A DNA stretch of 46,742 nucleotides from Pseudomonadaceae bacterium (GCA_019745275.1 JAIETJ010000092.1:1-46742); one strand, 5' to 3'; numbered from the stretch's first letter, positions 1-6,983 are shown. Translations and numbers: made by a program. The notes: generated by a model from the sequence alone, not told the origin.

Positions 1-26
1 GCGAGGCGGCGTTTCTCGTCGCTCAT
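1..26 (-). CDS. Possible 5' end of a gene leaving the left edge
   Basis: On the minus strand an ATG at 24-26 opens a frame reading MSDEKRRL before the window ends. The residues look like an ordinary protein start, but eight codons cannot prove a gene. A GGAG lies about 20 bases upstream, which is too far to be a convincing ribosome-binding site. No function can be given. Confidence 0.3.
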
Positions 27-147
27 TTGGAACAACCAAACCGCGCTCCTCGTGCCTTGCCTCGCGCAAAAACAGGCTCCGGCGCGGCCGTGAATGAAAC
101 GGGAACAGACCCTAGCGCAAAGCTGCACGCGAGGGCCGCCGTAGGCG

Positions 148-651
148 CTAGATGGCGGTTGTTGCTGGATAGGTTTCCAGCTCGAGGTCTTTGTAGCGTT
201 GTTCGAGTTCTTGACGAATTTGCCGGCGCTGCTGGGCGTGCAAAAACCGCCTTTTGTCGTCGGGGTGGCTGATATCCAATGGCTGCACCGGGATAGGTTT
301 GCCGTCGTCGCCGACCGCCACCATGGTCACGAAGCAGCTATTGGTGTGGCGCACCGAGCGTTCACGAATGTTTTCGGTGACCACCTTGATGCCAATCTCC
401 ATGGAGGTGCGGCCGGTGTAGTTGACCTTGGCGAGAAAGGTCACCAGTTCGCCGACATTGATCGGTTGGCGAAAGGTTACTTGGTCAACCGATAAGGTCA
501 CCGCGTAGCAGCCGGCATAACGGCTGGCGCAGGCGTAGGCGACTTCATCGATGTACTTCAGCAGGGTGCCGCCGTGCACTTTGCCGGAAAAATTGGCCAT
601 GGTCGGGGTCATCAACACCGTCATCGACAGCTGGGCGTTTGCGGAATCCAT
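148..651 (-). CDS. Acyl-CoA thioesterase, hotdog fold (YciA/BFIT type)
   Basis: A 167-residue cytoplasmic protein expected to hydrolyse acyl-CoA thioesters to free acid and CoA. The segment SGKVHGGTLLKYIDEVAY, about 20-40 residues in, is the hotdog-fold active-site signature of the acyl-CoA hydrolase family (the HGG turn followed by the acidic residue of the central helix). The C-terminal tail is rich in charged residues (DDKRRFLHAQQRRQIRQELEQR), as in Pseudomonas members. The frame stays open to 765, but the ATG at 651 (MDSANAQLSM) is chosen because it is preceded by an AAGAG ribosome-binding site and fits family length. It reads away from the SDR gene at 876 and is probably monocistronic. 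The physiological acyl-CoA substrate cannot be told from sequence. Confidence 0.9.
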   Translation of the reverse strand: MDSANAQLSMTVLMTPTMANFSGKVHGGTLLKYIDEVAYACASRYAGCYAVTLSVDQVTFRQPINVGELVTFLAKVNYTGRTSMEIGIKVVTENIRERSVRHTNSCFVTMVAVGDDGKPIPVQPLDISHPDDKRRFLHAQQRRQIRQELEQRYKDLELETYPATTAI

Positions 652-875
652 AACAGGCTCTTCAGTAGGTCGGGGGATCTTCGCTGAGCGAAGAATGCAG
701 TGCGCAGGCCTGCAAGGATAACGCCAGCCCGCTCCATGCGCCCGCACAAATCTGTTGAATGCCATGTTTTGGCGCGCTCAAGTGCCCCGCGTAGGCAACC
801 TAGGCCGCGCGTGAGCGGAGTAGATGCGGGCTTTTGGTGCGCCGTGCCATATTGGTGCGCCCTGTCTGTGCGCGT

Positions 876-1634
876 TTATTTACCGGCCGAGAGGCCGAAG
901 TCGATGGCCAGATTGGCCCCGCTGATGGCCTCGGCGTAGGGCTGACAGAGAAACCAGACCAGCTCGGCAACTTCCTCGGGGCGAATAAAGCGTGCATTGC
1001 GGCCCTGTGGATAGAGCGCCAGCAACTCGCGCTTGTAGCCGTCGGGGTCGCCTTGGCCGTATTGCTCGGCCTGAAAATCCAGCATCGGCGTGGCGATATC
1101 ACCGGGCGATACGCAGTTCACTCGCACGCCGTCGGGGGCTAAATCCAGAGCCAGGGTTTTGCTGAGTAAGGTCAGCGCGCCCTTGCTGGCGCAGTACAGG
1201 GCGGCGTTACGATTGCCTTGATGACCGGCGTCGCTGGCGATATTGACGATGCCGCCACGGCTGTCGCGCAACGCCGGGATGGCCGCCGCGCACATAAAGA
1301 ACGCCGCCTTGAGGTTGACGTCCATGACTAGATCAAAGTCAGCCTCGCTGCAGCTTTCCACCGGGCCCTCGCGCCAAACCCCGGCGGCGTTGACCAAGGC
1401 GTCTAAGCGGCCGGCACTGGCCAGCACCTGACTAAGCAGCTCGCTGCAGTTAACCGGGTTACGCAGGTCGCTGGCCACGCTGGCGGTCAGTGGCAGGCTG
1501 TGCGCCAACGCCTGCAGGCCAGTGCTATTGATGTCGGTGGCTGCCACCCGCCAGCCACCGGCGGCAAAACGCCGGGCCAGCGCACTGCCGAGGCCCCCGG
1601 CGGCGCCAGTGATGAGTACTACGGGTTGGCTCAT
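876..1634 (-). CDS. SDR-family NAD(P)-dependent oxidoreductase
   Basis: A 252-residue short-chain dehydrogenase that should oxidise or reduce an alcohol/carbonyl pair with NAD(P). Visible signatures are the cofactor glycine motif TGAAGGLG (residues 10-16 region), NAAG (82-85), and the catalytic triad S134, Y147, K151 within YCASK, followed by SPGDIATPM. The ATG at 1634 is chosen over the in-frame ATG at 1646 because GGAG sits six bases before it. It is the last gene of a minus-strand set aminotransferase - glutamine-synthetase-like ligase - SDR, separated from the ligase by 180 bases that contain an intergenic repeat, so co-transcription is likely but not certain. A second SDR is divergently placed at 4839, and the pair suggests an alcohol/carbonyl interconversion in the pathway. 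Substrate unknown. Confidence 0.9.
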   Translation of the reverse strand: MSQPVVLITGAAGGLGSALARRFAAGGWRVAATDINSTGLQALAHSLPLTASVASDLRNPVNCSELLSQVLASAGRLDALVNAAGVWREGPVESCSEADFDLVMDVNLKAAFFMCAAAIPALRDSRGGIVNIASDAGHQGNRNAALYCASKGALTLLSKTLALDLAPDGVRVNCVSPGDIATPMLDFQAEQYGQGDPDGYKRELLALYPQGRNARFIRPEEVAELVWFLCQPYAEAISGANLAIDFGLSAGK

Positions 1635-1696
1635 GGGAATCTCCATAGATAAGCGTCGAGTGCAGGAATTTGATCCGGGCGGAGGGCGGACGTAGG

Positions 1697-1780
1697 GCGG
1701 ACTCAGGAGCGCAGCGAACAGTCCGCCAGCACCGGCGTCCCCTTGGCGTACTGCCTGCGGCGAGTACACCCTACGCGAGT
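1697..1780. repeat. REP-like intergenic repeat, copy 1 (two-part)
   Basis: The arms GGCGGACT (1697-1704) and AGTCCGCC (1720-1727) form an 8-bp hairpin around a 16-base loop. The core 1699-1727 recurs, in either orientation and with few changes, at 6469, 41202 and 45256, and more loosely at 9962, 26971 and 36352. Bases 1748-1780 form a second module that recurs unchanged at 45302-45334. It lies between the SDR and ligase genes of the same operon. Confidence 0.85.
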
Positions 1781-1814
1781 ACAGCCCAGATCATCCCTGC
1801 GCCTTAGATCAGGC

Positions 1815-3182
1815 TCAGGCGTGGGTCAAATACCAACGCCAGTCTTGCTCGCCGACTTCGCCCATAAACTCGCGCAGTTCGGTGTGTTTAATTGCCAAGA
1901 ACACCTTGAGGAATTCGGCGCTGAATTGCTCCTTGGCCCAGTCTGATTGCTCCAGCGCACGCAGGGCGGTCAGCCAGTCGGTGGGTAAGAACTCCTTGGC
2001 TTGCGCGTAACCGTTGCCGGTAATCGCCGGACCCGGATCGACTTGGTTGTTAATGCCGTGATGGATGCCGGCGAGGATGGCCGCCGCCGCCAAATAGGGA
2101 TTGGCATCCGCGCCGCAGATGCGGTGCTCGATGTGCCGGCTGTTGGCCGGACCGCCGGGCACGCGGAACGACACGGTGCGGTTATTCACCCCCCAGCTCT
2201 TGGCCAGCGGCGCATAGCTGTTGGCCTGAAAACGCCGGAACGAGTTGGCGTTCGGGCAGAAAATCGCCAGTGAATCGAGCAGCGTGCTCATCATCCCGCC
2301 GATCGAATGACGCAGCAGCGGCGTACCGTGCGGGTCTTCGGATGCATAAAGATTGTTGCCTTGCGCATCGGCCAGACTGACGTGCATATGCATGCCGCTG
2401 CCGGCCTGATCGCCAAACGGTTTGGCCATAAAGCAGGCTTGCAACCCGTGCTGGTGGGCCACGCCCTTGACCAGCCGCTTGTAACGCACGCCTTCGTCAA
2501 TCGCTTGCAGGGCGTCGAAGCGGTGCTCCAAGGTCAGCTCTAACTGGCCGGGGGCGTATTCGGAAATCGCCGTGCGCACTGGCAAACCCTGCACTTCACA
2601 GGCGGCATACAGGTCATTGAGAAACGCCTCGACCTGCTCCAGTTCGGCCACGCCATACACCTGCGGTGCTTGTGGGCGCACCCCGTTGGCTTGGCGCGCC
2701 GGTTGCGGCCGGCCATTGGCATCCGGTTGCTGATCGAGCAGATAAAACTCCAGCTCCACCGCCATCACCGGGTGGTAGCCGTCGGCTTTTAAGCGCTCAA
2801 TCACCCGGACCAAGGTATGCCGTGGGTCGGCGGGGGTGGCGGGCAAACCTTGTGTGGGGTGCATGCTCACTTGCAGTTGGCCGGTCGGCTGGGCGCGCCA
2901 GGGTTGCAGGGTCAGGCTGCCGGGTAGCGGGTAGGTCCAGCAGTCGGCATCCGCCACGTCCCAGACCAGCCCGGTGGCTTCGACATCTTCGCCGTTGATG
3001 GTCAGCGCCAGAATCGAGCTGGGCAGCGGTCGGCCGTTCTCGTAGATGGCCAGCAGTTCGGCGCGGTGCAGCAACTTGCCGCGCGGCACGCCGTTGGCGT
3101 CGATTAAAAACAGTTCAATCAGGCGTACTTCCGGGTGTTGCTCAAGAAAGTCGCGGGCTTCTTGGATATCGGCAAATTGCAT
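1815..3182 (-). CDS. Glutamine-synthetase-family gamma-glutamyl-amine ligase (PuuA/PauA-like)
   Basis: A 455-residue enzyme of the glutamine synthetase superfamily. It should join the gamma-carboxyl of glutamate to an amine with ATP, as PuuA, the Pseudomonas PauA proteins and IpuC do, rather than make glutamine. Seen in sequence: the N-terminal beta-grasp region with a LIDANG-VPRGK motif (27-36), metal ligands in AVELEFYL (about 141-148) and QLELTL (213-218), and the catalytic GSGMHMHVSL (261-270), followed by the NSFRRF and RIEHRICGADANPYL-like segments of this subfamily. The ATG at 3182 matches family starts. Between it and the upstream aminotransferase lie 142 bases with two tandem hairpins. 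Together with the aminotransferase and two SDRs it suggests catabolism of a primary amine or amino alcohol through a gamma-glutamyl intermediate; the amine itself is not evident. No PuuD-type hydrolase lies nearby to release the glutamyl group. Confidence 0.9.
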   Translation of the reverse strand: MQFADIQEARDFLEQHPEVRLIELFLIDANGVPRGKLLHRAELLAIYENGRPLPSSILALTINGEDVEATGLVWDVADADCWTYPLPGSLTLQPWRAQPTGQLQVSMHPTQGLPATPADPRHTLVRVIERLKADGYHPVMAVELEFYLLDQQPDANGRPQPARQANGVRPQAPQVYGVAELEQVEAFLNDLYAACEVQGLPVRTAISEYAPGQLELTLEHRFDALQAIDEGVRYKRLVKGVAHQHGLQACFMAKPFGDQAGSGMHMHVSLADAQGNNLYASEDPHGTPLLRHSIGGMMSTLLDSLAIFCPNANSFRRFQANSYAPLAKSWGVNNRTVSFRVPGGPANSRHIEHRICGADANPYLAAAAILAGIHHGINNQVDPGPAITGNGYAQAKEFLPTDWLTALRALEQSDWAKEQFSAEFLKVFLAIKHTELREFMGEVGEQDWRWYLTHA

Positions 3183-3225
3183 GATGGGCTCTCACCTTGG
3201 GGGCACGTTGTGCGCCGGGGCGTAG

Positions 3226-3306
3226 GGTGGATGGCGCTTTATCCATCCACCGTGGGGATTGGTTGTCGATGCGGCCTGCTGGTGGATGAAAAGAGCGTCA
3301 TCCACC
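3226..3306. repeat. Tandem pair of 9-bp hairpins between aminotransferase and ligase genes
   Basis: The first hairpin pairs GGTGGATGG (3226-3234) with CCATCCACC (3243-3251) around an 8-base loop. The second pairs GGTGGATGA (3281-3289) with TCATCCACC (3298-3306), also around 8 bases. The two units share the GGTGGATG arm and are 29 bases apart, like paired REP sequences. Lying inside a likely operon, they could slow RNases or attenuate transcription. Confidence 0.8.
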
Positions 3307-3324
3307 CTAGGTTCTTGTGTGCCT

Positions 3325-4716
3325 TTATTCCCGCGCGCCGGGGATGGCCAGCAGTTCGCTCAAGGCGGTATCTAGGGTAGCGATCAGCCGGTCGACATCC
3401 GCCGCCGTGGTGCTCGGGCAGCACAGGGTCATGTTGTGGAACGGGGTGATCAAAATGCCGCGATTGATCAAGTACAGGTGCAGGGCCATTTGCAGTTCAT
3501 CGTGAAAGGCCGCCTCGGCTTGTGCGCCGGTCTTCGGTGGCTGCGGGCAGAACTGAAACTCGCTGCGTGCGCCCAGTTCGGTCACCGACCACTGCAGGTC
3601 GTACTGGCTGATTAGGCTACGAAAGCCATCGGCCAAGCGTTTGGCCAGCGGCAACATATGTGCGTAGGCGGCGGGCGTCATCACCTGCTCAAGGTTGGCG
3701 CGCATGCAGTGCATGGCCAGCGCGTTGGCCGACAGGGTGGTGCCCATGCCGCTGTGGCCGTGCCCATGATTACCGGCACTGGCGCGTTTGCGCGCCGCTT
3801 GCATGGCCTCGGCCATCGCCGCGCTGCAACCGAAGATGCCGCAGGGCACGCCGCCGGCGATCGGTTTACCGACCACGAAAAAGTCCGGCTCCAGGTTCCA
3901 TAATTTAGTGCAGCCACCGATGTCGGTGGAGATGGTGTGGGTTTCGTCGATGATCAGCAGGCTGCCGTACTTCTTGGTCAGCTCGCGGCATTTCTGCATA
4001 AAACCGGGCTCGGGCATGACCATGCCGATATTGGTCATCGCCGGTTCACACATCAACGCGGCCACGTCGCCTTGGGCCAGTGCGGCCTCCAGTGCGGCCA
4101 CGTCGTTGAATGGGATCGAGCGGCTGTACTGGGTCAAATCATAGGCCTGACCGATCAAGCCGGAGCGCGGCTGGGTTTCGCCGTCGTGGCAACGCACCAT
4201 CACGTCATCGACGGTGCCGTGATAGCAGCCGTCGAACACCAGCAGCACCTTGCGCTCGGTGATGCCCCGGGCCCAGCGCAACACATAGCGGTTGGAGTCG
4301 GTGGCGGTGGCGGTGACCTGCCAATACGGCAAGCCAAAACGGGCGGCCAGCAGCTCGCCGGCAACGATGGCGTCTTCGCCGGGCAGCATGGTGGTCAGGC
4401 CATTATTGGCTTGTTCGCTGATGGCTTTGGCGATTGGGTCTGGTGAGTGGCCGAACATGCTGCCGGTGTCGCCGAGGCAAAAGTCGATGTACTCATGACC
4501 GTCCACGTCATAAAAACGTGCGCCCTTGGCCCGCTCGACAAACAGCGGTGAAGGCGTCGACCAGTCGGCCATCCAATGCATCGGCACGCCGCCGAATAAC
4601 GAGTTGCGCGCCCGTTCGGCCAAGGCCACGGACTTAGGGTTTTGTTGGATAAAACGCTGCCGCTCACGGGCGGTGAAGGTTGCTACGGCGGCTGGGCTGA
4701 TACCACTGGAGGTCAT
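3325..4716 (-). CDS. Class III PLP-dependent aminotransferase (GSA-aminomutase-like)
   Basis: A 463-residue fold-type I PLP enzyme of the class III aminotransferase family, closest in motif pattern to glutamate-1-semialdehyde aminomutase and the broadly annotated aspartate aminotransferase family. The Schiff-base lysine is K284 in VVGKPIAGG; the cofactor aspartate is D258 in IIDETHT; GCYHG lies at 163-167. The segment where aminomutases have NSGTEA reads TATATDSN (135-142), so this is a distinct subgroup and probably not a heme-pathway enzyme. An upstream in-frame ATG at 4746 is rejected: the predicted promoter starts transcription near 4738, and AAGG precedes the ATG at 4716. First gene of the minus-strand operon, followed by the gamma-glutamyl ligase. 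It would move an amino group to or from a pathway intermediate; donor and acceptor are unknown. Confidence 0.9.
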   Translation of the reverse strand: MTSSGISPAAVATFTARERQRFIQQNPKSVALAERARNSLFGGVPMHWMADWSTPSPLFVERAKGARFYDVDGHEYIDFCLGDTGSMFGHSPDPIAKAISEQANNGLTTMLPGEDAIVAGELLAARFGLPYWQVTATATDSNRYVLRWARGITERKVLLVFDGCYHGTVDDVMVRCHDGETQPRSGLIGQAYDLTQYSRSIPFNDVAALEAALAQGDVAALMCEPAMTNIGMVMPEPGFMQKCRELTKKYGSLLIIDETHTISTDIGGCTKLWNLEPDFFVVGKPIAGGVPCGIFGCSAAMAEAMQAARKRASAGNHGHGHSGMGTTLSANALAMHCMRANLEQVMTPAAYAHMLPLAKRLADGFRSLISQYDLQWSVTELGARSEFQFCPQPPKTGAQAEAAFHDELQMALHLYLINRGILITPFHNMTLCCPSTTAADVDRLIATLDTALSELLAIPGARE

Positions 4717-4744
4717 GTTGAACGCCTTGTTCGGATTTATGCAC

Positions 4745-4773
4745 ATTGTTATTTGTGATCACAAAACTGTCAA
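4745..4773 (-). promoter_or_regulatory. Sigma-70 promoter of the aminotransferase operon with operator in the spacer
   Basis: On the minus strand TTGACA (4773-4768), a 17-base spacer and AACAAT (4750-4745) form a good sigma-70 promoter. The palindrome TTGTGATCACAA (4753-4764) fills the spacer, so a bound repressor would exclude RNA polymerase. Start of transcription is expected near 4738, about 20 bases before the ATG at 4716. Confidence 0.7.
4753..4764. promoter_or_regulatory. Palindromic operator O1, TTGTGATCACAA
   Basis: A perfect 12-bp palindrome of the kind bound by GntR/FCD repressors (TTGTN-type half sites). It lies between the -35 and -10 of the minus-strand promoter. Its near-twin O2 is centred 62 bp away, about six helical turns, so one dimer on each could face the same side of DNA. 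The GntR/FCD gene at 5745 is the obvious candidate regulator; binding is inferred. Confidence 0.7.
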
Positions 4774-4805
4774 TAGGTGGATTTAACGCTTATTTTTGTT
4801 AGGAT

Positions 4806-4814
4806 TGATTTAAT
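4806..4814 (+). promoter_or_regulatory. Candidate extended -10 promoter for the plus-strand SDR
   Basis: TGATTTAAT matches an extended -10 element (TGn followed by TTTAAT at 4809-4814). I see no good -35. Operator O2 begins at the next base, so the expected start of transcription falls within the operator. Confidence 0.45.
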
Positions 4815-4826
4815 TTGTGATCACAG
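4815..4826. promoter_or_regulatory. Palindromic operator O2, TTGTGATCACAG
   Basis: Matches O1 at 11 of 12 bases. It lies just upstream of the ATG at 4839 and directly after the candidate -10, a position for repression of the plus-strand SDR/gntR transcript. Since gntR is downstream of this SDR, the regulator would control its own synthesis. Confidence 0.7.
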
Positions 4827-4838
4827 AGATAGAAAAAA

Positions 4839-5621
4839 ATGCCTAATTCCATCTGGCAGGGTCAGGTCGCACTGGTGAGCGGTGCGGGCAGCGACAGCGG
4901 TATCGGCTTGGCTATCGCCCGCCGTTTGGGCCGTGCCGGCGTGCGCGTATTACTCACCGCCAGCAGTGTGCGCATCCAGCAGCGCGCCGCCGAGTTGCAC
5001 GCTGAAGGTATAGACGCTCGCGGCATGTCGGCGGATTTGACCGACGAAGCGCAGGTGGCCGAGTTGGCCGCTTGGGCGTTGGCGCAGTTTGGCCATGTCG
5101 ACATTTTGGTGAATAACGCAGGGATGGCCATGCAAGGCAGTCCGGAGCCGTTTGCCGAAGTCGCGAGCATGGATTTGGCCACTTGGAACCTCTCGCTGGC
5201 GCGCAACCTGACCACCACTTTTTTGCTCACCCGCGCCTTGTTGCCGGGTATGCAGGCGCGTGGTTACGGGCGCATCGTCAATATCAGTTCGACCACTGGC
5301 ACCCGTGGTAGCAACCCCGGCGAGGCGGCCTACAGCGCGGCCAAAGCCGGCATGCTCGGCTTCAACATGGCGCTGGCCTTGGAGGTGGCCAAGCAAGGCA
5401 TCACCATCAACAGCGTAGCGCCGGGCTGGATCGCCACCGGTTCGAGCACCGACGAAGAACGCCACGCCGCCGAGTACACCCCGATCGGCCGCGCCGGCCG
5501 CCCCGAGGAAGTGGCGGCAGCGGTGGCGTTTTTGGCCTCGCCGGAGGCCAGTTACATCACTGGCGAAGTCCTAGTCGTGGATGGCGGCAATTGCCTAATC
5601 GAAAACAAAGCCCCCTGCTGA
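4839..5621 (+). CDS. SDR-family oxidoreductase (FabG-like)
   Basis: A 260-residue classical short-chain dehydrogenase. It shows the cofactor motif VSGAGSDSGIG (13-23), NNAG (92-95), the NISS serine region (148-151) and the YSAAK catalytic motif (Y165, K169), then APGWIATG and the C-terminal TGEVLVVDGG typical of FabG-like enzymes. The glycine motif contains an extra SDS insertion relative to the common TGxxxGIG. Start at 4839 has a GAGA-type ribosome-binding site about eight bases upstream that partly overlaps operator O2. It is divergent from the aminotransferase operon and 123 bases ahead of gntR, with which it is probably co-transcribed. Likely role: oxidation of a hydroxy intermediate, or reduction of a keto one, in the same pathway. 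Confidence 0.9.
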   Translation: MPNSIWQGQVALVSGAGSDSGIGLAIARRLGRAGVRVLLTASSVRIQQRAAELHAEGIDARGMSADLTDEAQVAELAAWALAQFGHVDILVNNAGMAMQGSPEPFAEVASMDLATWNLSLARNLTTTFLLTRALLPGMQARGYGRIVNISSTTGTRGSNPGEAAYSAAKAGMLGFNMALALEVAKQGITINSVAPGWIATGSSTDEERHAAEYTPIGRAGRPEEVAAAVAFLASPEASYITGEVLVVDGGNCLIENKAPC

Positions 5622-5681
5622 GCGGCTGCGCCTGGCCCCAGCTCGCTCGCTCAGAAACTCGTAAATATTTCGGAGAACCCC

Positions 5682-5741
5682 ATGCACAACTGCTTACTGA
5701 CCCTTAGCCAACTGCCTGCTCCGCCGTGCGGGAATCGTTAA
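5682..5741 (+). CDS. Short leader ORF ending 3 bases before gntR
   Basis: A 19-codon frame, MHNCLLTLSQLPAPPCGNR then TAA, starts six bases after a strong CGGAG ribosome-binding site (5671-5675). It stops three bases before the ATG of the GntR gene, whose own ribosome-binding site (CGGGAA) is weaker and sits inside this frame. This fits a translated leader that feeds ribosomes to gntR, or the remnant of a lost gene. No similarity recognised; expression is inferred only from the spacing. Confidence 0.45.
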   Translation: MHNCLLTLSQLPAPPCGNR

Positions 5742-5744
5742 GCC

Positions 5745-6395
5745 ATGGCCGATAATCTGCAAGAACAGCTTTATCAAAACATCCGTGCCGGGCTGTTGAG
5801 TGGTCGCTTTCAGCCCGGTGAGCGGTTGAAGATTCGCGATCTGGCCGCCGAATGGGGCACCAGCCCGATGCCGGTGCGCGCCGCCTTACAACGGCTGGTT
5901 GCTGAGGGTGCTCTGGAGGGCGAGGCGCAACGCTCCTTACGCGTGCCGGCGATGACCCGTGAGCGCTTCGAGCAGTTGTTGCCGGTGCGCTGCAACCTCG
6001 AAGGGCTGGCCGTGGAATTGGCGGCAGCGCGCATCAGTACGGCCGAATTGGCGACCCTGCAGGGCTGCGTCGAGCGTATGGAAGTGGCCCTGCGTGAGCG
6101 CGATGTGCAGGCCTATCTAGCCGACAACAGCGCCTTTCACCTAGCTTTGTATGGCGCCTGCAACAACCCGGTATTACTGCGGCTGATCGAGTCGTTGTGG
6201 CTGCAAGTGGGGCCGTTTTTCAATCGACTGTTCACCGAGGCCGACTTGTCGCTGCGCTTGAATGACTTTCACGGCGACTGCCTCAAAGCCCTGCAGGCCG
6301 GCGACGGCAAAGCGGCGCGCGCGGCGATTGAGCAAGACCTGAATTACTTTGGGCGGTTCTTGCTGAATTTGTTGAGCTTGCAGGCGGGGGAGTGA
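5745..6395 (+). CDS. GntR-family transcriptional regulator, FCD domain
   Basis: A 216-residue repressor type. Residues about 5-68 are the GntR winged helix (LRSGRFQPG-like turn, IRDLAAEWGTSPMPVRAALQ recognition helix region, wing around EGEAQRSLRVP). Residues about 75-205 are an all-helical FCD effector domain with the usual metal/ligand residues in DNSAFHLALY and NDFHGDC. Such proteins bind short palindromes and release them on binding a small acid or related metabolite. Two fitting palindromes lie in the promoter region at 4753 and 4815, so it most likely represses both divergent transcripts and itself. The inducer is presumably a substrate or intermediate of the pathway. Ends the plus-strand part of the cluster. 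Confidence 0.92.
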   Translation: MADNLQEQLYQNIRAGLLSGRFQPGERLKIRDLAAEWGTSPMPVRAALQRLVAEGALEGEAQRSLRVPAMTRERFEQLLPVRCNLEGLAVELAAARISTAELATLQGCVERMEVALRERDVQAYLADNSAFHLALYGACNNPVLLRLIESLWLQVGPFFNRLFTEADLSLRLNDFHGDCLKALQAGDGKAARAAIEQDLNYFGRFLLNLLSLQAGE

Positions 6396-6425
6396 GGCGG
6401 GGCGGATTGTTTGTGGCGCAGAGAT

Positions 6426-6497
6426 TGGCGGGTTATTCGCTGTGAGTGGCGGGCTGTTCGCTGTAAATGGCGGACTGTTCGCTTCGCTCCTGAGTCC
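6426..6497. repeat. REP-like intergenic repeat, copy 2, with three 21-base tandem units
   Basis: Units starting at 6426, 6447 and 6468, each 21 bases, share TGGCGG..TTCGCT. The third runs into the REP-like core in inverted orientation (6469-6497), differing from copy 1 by a single base. Bases after it (CCGCCCTACGTCCGCCCTA) are the usual flank. It lies between gntR and the convergent SMI1/KNR4 gene. Confidence 0.8.
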
Positions 6498-6575
6498 GCC
6501 CTACGTCCGCCCTATGCTCTATGCCCGTTCTACTTTTTACGCCCTACGTTCTAGGTTGGCCATGGGGGTGTCGGT

Positions 6576-6983
6576 TTAGCTTTCTAGCCACACGTCGCGG
6601 GCCCAGTGCCAGACCGAGTCCCAAGTCTCGTCGGTGAGTTCGGCTTCGGCGCCGGACCACAGGGTTACTTCGCCTTCGACATCGACCACGTAGTAATCGT
6701 CGCCATCTTGGCAGATCGGTACCAGATCACGCGGTACGCCTAGGCTCCAAGCGGTGGCGGTGACTTCTGGCAGGTAGGTGTGCGATTGCGGGTCGCTGGC
6801 GGTCACCGGCTCGAGGCGGCCATAGACCACGTCGCTGACTTTCAGCAAAAACTCACGCAGTTCAAACGGCAGGTGAATCAACAGTTGCTCTTGAATTTCG
6901 ACCAGCACTTCTTCCTCGGGTAACTCCAGCGGCACCGGTACGGTTTCGTTGAGTTCACGCAGTTGTTCGATCACTTCTTCCAT
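6576..6983 (-). CDS. SMI1/KNR4-family protein
   Basis: A 135-residue acidic protein with the SMI1/KNR4 (SUKH) fold pattern: LPFELREFLLKVSDVVYGRLEPV near residues 38-60, then VPRDLVPICQDGDDYYVVDVEGEVTLW (about 82-110), which is the characteristic region of the family. SUKH proteins are often immunity proteins against polymorphic toxins, but many Pseudomonas carry a stand-alone chromosomal copy of this type. No toxin gene is adjacent, so an immunity role is not supported here. Start at 6983 has GGAG seven bases upstream. Divergent from the coiled-coil membrane protein at 7156. Confidence 0.85.
   Translation of the reverse strand: MEEVIEQLRELNETVPVPLELPEEEVLVEIQEQLLIHLPFELREFLLKVSDVVYGRLEPVTASDPQSHTYLPEVTATAWSLGVPRDLVPICQDGDDYYVVDVEGEVTLWSGAEAELTDETWDSVWHWARDVWLES

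Noticed and set aside
3937..4446. 169-codon plus-strand frame opposite the aminotransferase
   Set aside because: Antisense shadow of an intact PLP enzyme; no start signal and no recognisable motif.
4753..4826. TGTGA...TCACA as Crp/Vfr sites
   Set aside because: Crp/Vfr sites need TGTGA and TCACA separated by about six bases; here they are directly joined. The short palindrome fits a GntR/FCD dimer better.
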